Made by a program: the position numbers and the translations under genes
Notes under the pieces: generated by a model
The model's database searches: none
What the model was told of the DNA's origin: nothing
What the model saw: only the letters and a program-made list of their open reading frames with translations
DNA from: Conidiobolus incongruus B7586
Taxonomy: Eukaryota; Entomophthoromycota; Entomophthoromycetes; Entomophthorales; Conidiobolaceae
NCBI GenBank assembly: GCA_000697335.1
Contig: JNEM01008184.1
Span: 1 to 25,621 of the forward strand
Direction of reading: 5' to 3'
DNA length: 25,621 nt
Part shown: in pieces, positions 1 to 8,666 of the stretch
Layout of the letters: the number at the start of each line of letters is the position of its first letter
How positions within the stretch are numbered: the first letter of the stretch is position 1

Positions 1-162
1 TTATAAAAATGAGTTATAAAATCAAATATATATATATTTTAATTAATAACTAAAATAATTGTATATATTAGATTACTTGAAACTATAACATATAATTAAG
101 GTATATTATTTAATAACAAATAAATATATTTAGATATATTTAGTAAACTATTAGGAAAGATA

Positions 163-217
163 TTAACCCTTAATATTTAACTAAGATGAGTTATATATTT
201 GTAGGTTTTTGAGATAA
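163..217 (+). repeat. Inner left inverted repeat of the Tc1 element (IR/DR)
   Basis: About 55 bp running from TTAACCCTTAA through TGAGTTATA to TTGTAGGTTTTTGAGATAA. It matches the reverse complement of 1336-1390 with scattered, mainly C/T and G/A, differences. It repeats the TGAGTTATA core found at the outer tip (10-18), as expected for paired transposase-binding sites. Confidence 0.85.
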
Positions 218-370
218 AAGGATATATTTAACAGTATATAACTATATGTTTTTTCTCTTTTTGCTATTATTTTATATAATATTTTATAGATATATTAAAT
301 TCTTTTTATTAATATCATTATGCTTAAATCCCTTTTTAAAAAATCTATTTATGTATTAATTAACTTTATA

Positions 371-1328
371 AAGAAGGTAAATCATCTTGTGATATTATTA
401 GAATTACTAATGTTAGCTAGTTTATTATAGTTAAAGCTATTAAAAATAGTAATAAAAAACATTTAAACTTAAATATATTAAAATTATAGATGAATATAAT
501 GAGAAATATATTTATAGGTTAATTAATACAAGAAAATATAATACTACTGTAGAAATATAGCAAGAATTATAAAACTATATAAAAATATTAATTAGCACTA
601 ATATTATTATATATATTTTATATTAATATAGATACCACTTATATTTTAAAAAAAACACCCCTAACTAAAAAAGTCTTTTTGTAAAATTAGATAAGAGTTT
701 AAATGTTGCTACTATTATTAAACTAAAACTAATTAGTGTAAAGTTATTTAACTTAATGAAACAAAAATATATTTTAGTAAATTTAATAAAAAAGCTAGAT
801 GCTTTAGAAAAAATATAAAATTATTTTATAACCATTATGTTAATTCTACCTAAAAGTATAATAGTAGGTTAATTATTGTTTAGGGATATATATTGTCTTT
901 AGGTGTAAGATATCTTTATAAAGTTAATTGGGGAATTAATACTAAGATATATTAAAGTATTCTAAACAATAAATTGAAAAAAACCATTGAATAATATAGG
1001 TTAAATAAATCTAATATTATTTTCTAGTAAGATAATATTTTTTTGTTATATTATAACTTCTATTACCAAATAGCTTAAAAATAATAAAATAATAATTATA
1101 AAGTAGCTTTTTTAATCTTTTAACTTTAATTTAATTAAATACTTTTAAGATTAGTTAAAAAAAGTTATTAAAGTTTTCCCTTTAGCAAAAGATTTAAATC
1201 AACTTTAAAAATATATTTAAGAAGTATAAAACAAAATTAACCTTTTTTAATATAAGAAGTTAGTTGATTCTATACCCCACAAACTTAAAAAAGTTAGAAA
1301 AATTAAAGATAGATATACTAAGTTTTAA
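371..1328 (+). pseudogene. Tc1-like transposase remnant
   Basis: Conceptual translation in two or three frames recovers a Tc1 transposase in order. First comes a helix-turn-helix start (GKSSCDIIRITNVS, near 375-420). Next is a second DNA-binding part ending in KKTPLTKK (about 645-675). Then comes a core reading FYNHYVN, followed by a decayed KxGGGSxMVWG block (about 854-890), LYKVNWGIN, and IIF**DN (1016-1036), which corresponds to the family's FQQDN block. The C-terminus reads PLAKDLNQL and finally YTKF followed by TAA (1326-1328). The intact family protein is roughly 320-340 residues, so the remnant is close to full length. In-frame stops sit where family members have Gln or Trp (CAA to TAA, CAG to TAG, TGG to TAG). 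A one-base frame change lies in the T-run near 1039-1044. It is certainly inactive. Confidence 0.9.
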
Positions 1329-1335
1329 TTTTTTT

Positions 1336-1390
1336 TTATCACCAAAAACCTACAAATTTATAACTCACCCTAGGTAAAATTTAAGGGTTT
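1336..1390 (-). repeat. Inner right inverted repeat of the Tc1 element (IR/DR)
   Basis: This mirrors 163-217: read on the minus strand it runs AAACCCTTAA, then GGTGAGTTATAAATTTG, then TAGGTTTTTGGTGATA. It starts directly after the transposase stop codon. The outer copy of the same core lies 175 bp further right, at 1534-1542. Confidence 0.85.
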
Positions 1391-1558
1391 ATATTTTAGC
1401 TAATTAATAGCTAAATATCATCATTTAATGATATATATAATTAATAAATATAATAGATTTTAATTACTTAATTTAGGTTTATTTCATTAAATATTAATTA
1501 AGTTATTAGTAAAAATATAAATATTTTTGATTTTATAACTCACTTTTGTAGGTCAGTA

Positions 1559-3020
1559 TATAAATAATATATATTATAGCTAATATTATAATATATTTAA
1601 AATTAAAAAATATTTATATTAATTCAATTACACTAGTTTTATAAAATAAGATTATTAATATAATATGATATTAGGCTTAAGATAAGAGCTATTATTCAGA
1701 GACTAAATTATTCATTGTTTTTTTTCAAAATTATTGAAATTTATATAAAAAATATAACTTTTGATTAGGCTAATTCAAAGGCTCTTAGTGTCATTAAAGT
1801 TATACATATCATTGGTGAATATTTGGTTATTGAATTAAAAATTTGATAAATTTTTATTATCAAAAAAATATGTTTTTTTAATAAAATCAAATCTTTGAAA
1901 ATCATTCTATTAATAAATAATCTTTATAATTATAAAATATATAATATACTAATTAAATGATATATGGTTAAAAATATGAATTGATAACCAATTTATATTA
2001 TAAACTTGTTAATAATTTTGTTTCAAAAAATATTTGAAAAATAATAATGAACTTTTATATAATATTTATATTATATAAAATCAAATAAAAAATAATTATA
2101 AAATAATATATTCAGCTATTGTTGATTTGTATATTATATTTCCAATATAATACCAATATGAATCTAAATAGTCAATTTTTGATCCTTTGAACTAACTCAA
2201 TATCAACAGTGATAAATTGATTCATATTATATATTTATTATGCAACTAAAGCTATTGTAGATATATTAGATTTAGAATGATTGTCATTTATTATATTTTG
2301 CTAAAGAGTTTTGTTCACTTAGTGGTGGGTTTACAAATAAGAAATATATAAATATTTCAACTGATTTAACTAAAAATAAAAGTAATAATAATATTAATAA
2401 TATTTATAGCATAATTTTATTCTCATTATTTTGTAAATATTTGTATTATTGATGATTACATACCCAACTAGTTTCAAATATTCAAAGAAATTGGTAATAC
2501 TTCAAATATATTGGAGAAAAAGTGATTCCATTTATTGGTTATCGCAATTCTATTATTAAAATGATTAGCGTCAGCATCAATTAGCGTTTTCTAACTAAAA
2601 CCAAAGATTGATGGTGTACCAGGTATTAAATTATATACAAATTACTAAATTTACATTTTAAAATTATCATGTATCAATCTTTCTAATATATTTAACCAAG
2701 AACAAATTAATTCAATTTCAATTTCAAATCCCAGATAACAAACTATTATTGTTAATATATATAAAACTCCAAAGAACCCAAAGATTCGAATTAATTTTCT
2801 AAAAAATGAAAACTTGTAAAGCTAATAAATATTACTACATAAAAAAAATAAAATATTGGTTATATTATCCTGTTCGAATCATTCATAAATTTAATGAGAT
2901 TAATTCAATATTAAAAAAAATGCAATATGAGAATTTATTTCAAGTATGACTTTAAACTAATTTGATTTATATCTTTAAAAACAGAAAAAAAATGAAAAAT
3001 AAACTAAAAAGAAAAAATTC
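1559..3020. other. AT-rich spacer without recognisable genes
   Basis: Very AT-rich DNA with short A/T homopolymers and no open frame of coding character on either strand. I saw no terminal repeats or transposase-like blocks beyond the Tc1 element that ends near 1558. Slightly less AT-rich patches near 2210-2340 and 2530-2640 could be old relics but cannot be assigned. Confidence 0.6.
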
Positions 3021-3027
3021 AAAAAAA
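3021..3027 (-). terminator. RNA polymerase III terminator of tRNA-Arg
   Basis: Seven consecutive T residues on the minus strand begin 13 nt after the tRNA 3' end. Another T-run follows within 10 nt (3012-3017) and could act as backup. Confidence 0.8.
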
Positions 3028-3040
3028 GTTGCAATCCTAG

Positions 3041-3113
3041 CACCCCTACTGGGGATCGAACCCAGAATCCCCGGATTAGAAGTCCGATGCCTTATCCATT
3101 GGGCCATAGGGGC
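3041..3113 (-). tRNA. tRNA-Arg (anticodon UCU)
   Basis: A 73-nt cloverleaf on the minus strand without an intron. The acceptor stem GCCCCTA pairs with TAGGGGT (one G-U at the end), with discriminator G. The D arm is GCCCAATGGATAAGGC. The anticodon stem-loop is CGGACTTCTAATCCG with anticodon TCT, reading AGA codons. The T arm is CTGGGTTCGATCCCCAG. A-box (TGGCCCAATGG) and B-box (GGTTCGATCCC) promoter elements are present, and a T7 tract follows 13 nt downstream. It looks functional. The CCA end is not encoded, as expected for a eukaryotic nuclear tRNA. Confidence 0.97.
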
Positions 3114-3148
3114 TTATTGTATGTGTGACATTTGTTATCTATTTGATA

Positions 3149-3212
3149 CCTCCTCTCTCTCTCTCAAAAACACTGCCAAAACGCTAATCACCCCAATTAA
3201 GCCATATAAATA
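3149..3212 (+). promoter_or_regulatory. Possible promoter: CT tract plus TATA-like box
   Basis: A pure C/T tract at 3149-3165 is followed by TATAAATA at 3205-3212. Both lie at the upstream edge of the GC-richer island (3130-3720). This fits a pol II promoter for a small plus-strand gene. It also lies just upstream of the minus-strand tRNA, so a role there cannot be excluded. It is suggestive only, because TATA-like strings are common in DNA this AT-rich. Confidence 0.3.
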
Positions 3213-3489
3213 ATCCCAATCAGTTGTGACTAAGTTTCTAACACCTTGATATCCCAATGTCCACATGTCCTTTCAACCATGTTATTATTTAGTCATCACC
3301 TACTTATGCCAACACTTTGCACTCAATTCTGGGGGGACTTTCTTTATTCTACTTTACAAATAACCTTTATTTTCCTACTCCAAACCCGCTTCCGAGCATA
3401 CTCAAGGAGCCATCTATGGCTTCACTTGAAACATATTCCATTATTCGTTCTACATTCATTCCTACTGATATTCTTTGATCTGCCTTAGC

Positions 3490-3714
3490 ATGTCAGATCC
3501 TCACACTACCACTACTGCTGATCTAATCACCCTCTTCAACGCTGCATTTACCAGTAATCATGGTTGGATGACTAGGGAACTGATCATCAGTAACCTATCT
3601 CAGTTTGTAGGTGCCATGCTTCACAATCTGGCCTATACAATGGCTATATCAATCTCTTCGATGACGCTCAAAGAGCTAATAGCCGCGATAGTATGTCCTC
3701 GTGAATTAGTATAA
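3490..3714 (+). CDS. Possible small gene or gene fragment in a GC-richer island
   Basis: I do not recognise this product. The open frame beginning MSDPHTTTTADLI at 3484 has coding-like composition (balanced third positions and GC well above the flanks). It is predicted to be helical: an amphipathic stretch LITLFNAAF, a long helix from TRELIISNL onward, then MTLKELIAAI. A canonical donor, GTATGT at 3690, would truncate the frame at ELIAAI and continue after the AG at 3774-3775. An acceptor-like CCTTAG with CTGAT branch site ends at 3489, so this may be an internal exon. The upstream part (3246-3488) has open frames in two phases but no clear gene structure. It could be a short lineage-specific gene, the tail of a degraded one, or chance. 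Confidence 0.3.
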   Translation: MSDPHTTTTADLITLFNAAFTSNHGWMTRELIISNLSQFVGAMLHNLAYTMAISISSMTLKELIAAIVCPRELV

Positions 3715-3720
3715 TATTGG

Positions 3721-5616
3721 ATATTAATTGAGAAAAATTATTTAAATATTTATTTATGATCCGATATGTCTAATAGAAGTTCGGTTGATAAACCCCTATA
3801 GCTTACAAGTTGATATTTCTGGATCCTTTATATTTGATTTCTTTTATCAATCATTAATATTAAAAATTATAATTTTGTATTCATATATTAATATAATTCA
3901 TGTAAAACGAATCCTTTTTAAATTCATAATAATACTTAATACTTCTAAAAACTTAATCTATATCAAATATTAATGACTAAAAAATTAATTTTTTTTATTT
4001 TGTATATGTCAACCATGATATATTTTAAACAAGTAAATTTTTATATAATTTTAAATTTTGTTATTACTTAACAAATTGTGATAAAAATAAATTAATAATA
4101 TTTCAAAGTCATTTTTTGGTCAGAATATTCAAAATTCAATTTATTATTGAAATATTACCAAATTAAGTCTCTAATGATTTATTAGTTTATTATTCCTTTT
4201 AGCTATTGTAATATAGCCATAGTATCTCTTGATTAATTATGATCAAATTTCAACGGTTTATAATTAGTTCGGGTTTTAAGATAATCATTTATATTTGAAT
4301 TAAATTATAGTTCAAATATGTTGCTTTAAAGTTGAATAATTTTGATATGTATAGAATTAATTTTTATTGGTATATTTTATATTCTATAATATATTAATCT
4401 ATTGGATTCAAGTAGTTGAATTTATAAATTTTCACATATAAAACCATAGAAAATTCTATAATATCTATATGAATACTAATATAAAATTAAAATTTTATTA
4501 TCTCTGAATCAATTATTTTACCAAAATATATTAACGTAAGATATTTAATCAACCTGAGTGATATACAAAATATAAATAATAATTTTTAATTATTTTATTA
4601 TCTACTACTTAGATAAAACCAAAAGTATTTTTGAGAATAATGTTTCAGGATAAAGATATTCTTTTCATCAATATTTCAAATTTATAAATTTTATCTTGGA
4701 GGTATGAATAAAATCTAAATCTATATAGTTTTATAAATATTTTTCATTCATTAATATTATATCAATGGATATATATTAAGAAAACTTTAGTTTATATATA
4801 AAGAAATTGTTAATATCAATTATAAATATAAATATTTTTATAATCTTGTTCAAAATTGTATATCCATATTACATTAAATATTTTGTTCTTATAAAACCTA
4901 GTCATTTCGATAGTTCGAAAGAATAAAATATAATATGATAAACTGACTTGGTTGGATTTTGTATATTAAGATTTTAAACAATAAATTTATTTTCATTTAT
5001 GTTCATTATATCATATTTTAAAAAATATGCAGTAATAAATGTTCATTTAATTCAATATTGAGGACCTCTTTTTGGTTGATTTCTATATTTGAAAACAATT
5101 ATATAATAATACCTTTAAGCAAATTAATACAACTGATAAAGTATTTTTGAAAAAATTTAACTCATCTATCTTGATATATTGACGAATTTTGGTGATAATC
5201 AATTTTAAAGCAACTTTTGTCCCAATACGATAATTCAATTATATATCATATAAGCTCACTTCAAACCGTGACATTTTCTTTCTATTATCGAACCACTCAT
5301 AAATATTTGAGATATTTAACAGTTTATCAAAGGGATATCCTTATAGAAAACCTGCAAAAATGTATATCAATTATGATTTAATATATGATAAAAATATTGC
5401 TTCAATTATTCCTAAACATTAACTTCGCAAAAACCAAAATCTATCCCTATTCACCTAATTTATTAATCCAATCAATCACTAAATCTACAATCCAAATAAC
5501 TAATCCCAATCCCTGGCACTCATCAATTGGTATAAGAATTAATACTACCTACATTAAAAATCATCAAAAAGTTATAAACTCGGATCAATTAGATTAAATA
5601 ATGAAAAATAAAAAAG
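3721..5616. other. AT-rich spacer without recognisable genes
   Basis: Apart from a possible terminal exon piece just after 3775, this stretch is highly AT-rich and lacks coding signal. The open frame at about 5385-5597 has a composition biased to Ile, Asn and Lys and no family features. It more likely represents the old upstream region of the dehydrogenase relic starting at 5617. Confidence 0.6.
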
Positions 5617-6697
5617 ATGAAAGTTGACGGACTGGCAGAAATCGTAGTAGGTGGTGCGTCGGGAATTGGCGAAGCTACTGTAAGACTACTCGTCAAAGAA
5701 GGGCGACGACTTTGATCACTCCATACCCCGCTTTATTAATTCCATCTAATGCGAATGTTGTTAGAACATATATTAACGACCGATTGGGAATCAAGTTGGA
5801 AAAGGAATTAAACTAAATCCCAAATATTATAACGATATAATATTCTCATATTATTATAGGTTTACAAAATGTGTCAAATACGTCCACTGCGATGTTAGGA
5901 AAAGTTCAGATATTGAACAATTATTCAAAGTTGCTGAAAGGGAATCTAAACCGGCTCAGGTAAGATTATAATCTATCAATTAACAATGTAATAATAATGA
6001 TGAGAATGGTTAGATTATGTTCAACAACCCTGGAATTCACGAACAGGAGGAGGATTTTGAGGATTTAGACATCATTATTTCGAAATCGTCTATGAAATAT
6101 TAATAAAACTTTGGAATGTACTCAAAGCATTATTAGCATTAACCTTGTAGCTGTAGTTCAGGGGGATTCAAATCAGTGTTAAAAATTTCCAAAATCAATT
6201 GAAATGTGACCTCGCATTGGAATTCTGTATAATCAATACTTCGTCAATGTCAGGTACTTTACACGCCGCTTGGTTGCCAATTTATTCTACCACAAAAGCT
6301 GGAGTAATTTTGTAAATCTTATTGATACATTGAGATATTGATAATGGGAGTTTAGGCGAAAATATTCTAACAAATTTTGGGTCAAAATCAATGGAAGAAT
6401 ATCAAAATTAATGCAATAATGCCTAGCTTTACACGTAACTTCCTTCTTTCCATCCAACCGATTCCCCACACATATTAATCAATCAATTTAGGTACTCCAA
6501 TTCTGAACTAATTCCCTCCAGAGCTATTGGAAATTGGCGAAGGCGCTGAGTTTCTAACAGCTGACCATGTAACAGAACGTGTACTGAAATTGATTGAGGA
6601 TACTGAGAAGAATGGCGAAGTGATTTGAATTGAAATGAATGAGGATAATTTTGAACTTCAGGCACCAATTGCACCTCATTATAAACCTAAAATTTAA
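5617..6697 (+). pseudogene. Short-chain dehydrogenase/reductase (SDR) pseudogene with fossil introns
   Basis: A classical SDR: NAD(P)-dependent oxidoreductase with a Rossmann fold. It opens MKVDGLAEIVVGGASGIGEA, carrying the GxxxGIG nucleotide motif. It continues with NDRLGIKLEKELN and YVHCDVRKSSDIEQLF (the acidic CDV motif). Next come IMFNNPGIHEQ (a changed NNAG), SIISINLVAVVQG, and INTSSMSG with the catalytic Ser. The active site is YSTTKAGVI (YxxxK), followed by INAIMPSFT. The tail GEVI and HYKPKI resembles fungal 15-hydroxyprostaglandin-dehydrogenase-like SDRs. Introns remain visible at 5960-6013, near 6314-6356, and at 6435-6491. The frame breaks near 5700, in the G-run near 6158-6162, and around 6370-6400. 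In-frame stops interrupt the last exon (after PILN and after EVI). The donor expected near 5814 is also lost. An AATAAA follows at 6706. It is a dead host gene, convergent with DCP2. Confidence 0.87.
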
Positions 6698-6841
6698 TTG
6701 AATTAAATAAAATATCACAATGAGACAGATCACTGGCCAATAATTATAAATCAAAGAATCAAATGAATTAAAAGAAAAATTATTTTAATTTAACAAATTG
6801 TTAATATATGACAATAAACAATTATATCCATATTTATAACA

Positions 6842-8038
6842 CTATGAAAATATGGGCTCCAAATCAAATTTGAAAGAATTCCAAGGATGATCGGGACCAG
6901 CTTCGGAGGGTGGTAAGTCCTCATCGAGATAGTGACCACGATCCAGAACTGCACCGAGGTCGTATTCCAAGGATTGTGGTAGAGTAATATGGAGAGTTGG
7001 ATTCGCCGTAACTTTCTGATCCTGAACTAGGGTGTGAAGATCGATGCCACTAGCAATTTGTTCGTAATAATAGTCCAAGAGCTCTCGATTCTGGTGGTGA
7101 CGGCTCAAATCGTCGAAGTGCTTCTGGGAGAAGCGGTACTTCTTGATCCAAGAGTATAACTGATTGATGAATGGAGCTACCATGAAGTACCTATAGTTTT
7201 GATTATCTTCTCGATCGTGGAGCACTGTGGCGGTACGATTGCCTTTGGAGTTTAGGAATCTGGAGAGTGGATGCCACTCAATTTTACTGATTTCTTTTCT
7301 CGTTTTGGGATTGAATTCCATAGTTTCTGGAATACATGGAATTATGTATAGTCGGACTCTCTGCTGCGTTAGTTGCACTTCCAAATATTGGTTTTTTACC
7401 ATATATTGTCTAATATCGAATCCCACCTCTTCTTGGACCTAAATTTATATTAATCTATCCAGCCTAATAATTTCAATTAAATATAATCACTTCTCTGACA
7501 GCACAATCTATGTCCTGCTCCCCAATATTGATCTTACCCCTTGGAAATCCCCAAGAAGCTCTACCTGACCACCCCTTGACGAAGAGGGCCTTATCCAAAG
7601 TAGGATTTAGAATAATCGCACCACATACAGGCACTCTAAATTTATAGGACAAAAATTGACTATAAAGTTCGTCATGTTGGTCCACATAAGGATTTAAAAA
7701 ATCTAAATGTTTGAAAAGTAAACTTCAATTAAGGTCTAATGACATCATAGTCGTAATAATATTAGGTATTTGAATATGAAAAAGGATATAGGTTAGACTA
7801 AAGCTTCTCAAACTAAAACTTGGTAATAAGGGATTCTGGACACGTACAAAATCTTCAAAGAACCAGTGAGCTTCTTCGATTTGGAAACTTATTCTTATAA
7901 TGTCACATAACTCTTCTTCTGGAATGTTAAGTATAAAACGTCTAGAAGGGTTAATTGTGGAATAAAAATTGGAGGGAGCATGATTTACACTGATAAGTCG
8001 TCCAAAACTTCGTTAAGGGGACAGTTTTTAAAAGACAT
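6842..8038 (-). CDS. DCP2: mRNA-decapping enzyme Dcp2 (Nudix hydrolase)
   Basis: Catalytic subunit of the cytoplasmic decapping complex with Dcp1. It hydrolyses the m7G cap to release m7GDP. Exon 1 (7989-8038) begins MSFKNCPLNEVLDDLS. Exon 2 (7799-7941) gives RFILNIPEEELCDIIRISF and EEAHWFFEDFVR, the Dcp1-binding N-terminal domain. The next exon ends at 7491 and holds YKFRVPVCGAIILN and the first half of the Nudix box (GKINIGEQDIDCAVRE). The last exon (6842-7438) finishes it (VQEEVGFDI) and contains box B (RLYIIPCIPE, RKEISKIEW). The C-terminus is short and ends WNSFKFDLEPIFS. Introns 7439-7490 (GTGATT donor) and 7942-7988 are clean. The exon 2/3 junction is not. An in-frame model uses the AG before 7702 with a 96-nt intron (333 residues). 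Homology to SLLFKHLDFLNPYV suggests the exon really starts near 7722-7735, but that needs a frame change or meets a TGA. The start is the first conserved Met. Confidence 0.93.
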
Positions 8039-8666
8039 ATCGTTCTAAGTTTTGTCGTGAGTAAATTATCAAAATTATATATTTAAATCAATCAATTAGA
8101 AATTTTTTGAATAATTGATATTTGAAAATTTTAATTGTCAATTGAATAATTTTACATTAGATCAATGGATTTAAACTTTGTGATTGGGAATTGGGCTATG
8201 TCTTAACATGAAATTTATTAATTTAATACTATTGTAATCTATGGGATCATACAAGTCACTCTATTAAAAGATCAATTCATTACAAAATTAAGCAATTACT
8301 AAATAAAATAAAAAATAAAAAATATTAACTATATCAAAATATATAAAATTAATTATATTAAGCAATTATTAAACGCTATAAAATTGAGTAATAATCAGAG
8401 CTAAAATTATTAGCATAAAATTGACTTTTAATCGATAATTATAATATTCTAAATATATATTCCAGTATTATTGAATTTACATCATTCTTGAGAAAAATTT
8501 ATAAATAAACCACTATTCAATCAAAAAAATTAAAATTTGTTGAATTCATTTTACTATCACTTTCAATCAAAATATTAATTTAAACTTTTTTAATTATCAA
8601 ATATTTGACAAATTATAAAAAAATATAAAATATAAAATATAAAAGGATAGCTTAATAAGAATAAAA
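8039..8666. promoter_or_regulatory. Shared divergent promoter region of DCP2 and BZZ1
   Basis: A 628-bp AT-rich spacer lies between two divergent start codons, so both promoters must lie here. Poly(dA:dT) runs are frequent (for example 8517-8540 and 8610-8645), which in fungi tend to be nucleosome-poor. No GC-containing motif stands out as a factor site. Confidence 0.5.

Larger units (their letters stand above)
1..1558 (+). mobile_element. Decayed Tc1/mariner-family DNA transposon, left tip cut by window edge
   Basis: A cut-and-paste DNA transposon, now dead. The two ends are inverted repeats: the left tip (positions 5-25) matches the reverse complement of 1529-1549 with only transition differences, around the core TGAGTTATAAAATC. 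A second, inner inverted pair lies at 163-217 and 1336-1390 and repeats the TGAGTTATA core. The cores are 177 bp apart on the left (10 and 187) and 175 bp apart on the right (1359 and 1534). This is the IR/DR arrangement known from several Tc1-like elements such as Sleeping Beauty. The right end runs into GGTCAGTATA, consistent with a CAGTA terminus beside a TA target. By symmetry the left terminus lies several bases outside the window. A transposase relic fills the middle. The family assignment is firm; the exact outer ends are inferred. Confidence 0.9.

Noticed and set aside
3246-3488. 80-codon plus-strand open frame with hydrophobic content
   Set aside because: It starts at a TTG codon, has no recognisable membrane-protein pattern, and overlaps open frames in other phases. 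It was not called separately.
5385-5597. 70-codon open frame before the SDR relic
   Set aside because: Its composition is that of AT-rich spacer (Ile/Asn/Lys) with no domain, so a chance frame is most likely.
5990-6013. Box C-like TGATGA in an SDR intron, suggesting an intronic snoRNA
   Set aside because: The intron is only 54 nt, and no matching D box or terminal stem is visible.
6480-6754. Minus-strand open frames across the end of the SDR relic
   Set aside because: The plus strand gives clear SDR sequence. The antisense frames have no family features.
7480-7735. TGA reassigned to an amino acid, since no gene here ends in TGA and a TGA appears in one DCP2 reading
   Set aside because: Five genes are too few, Trp is encoded normally by TGG, and the other TGA codons fall in introns or in a dead gene.
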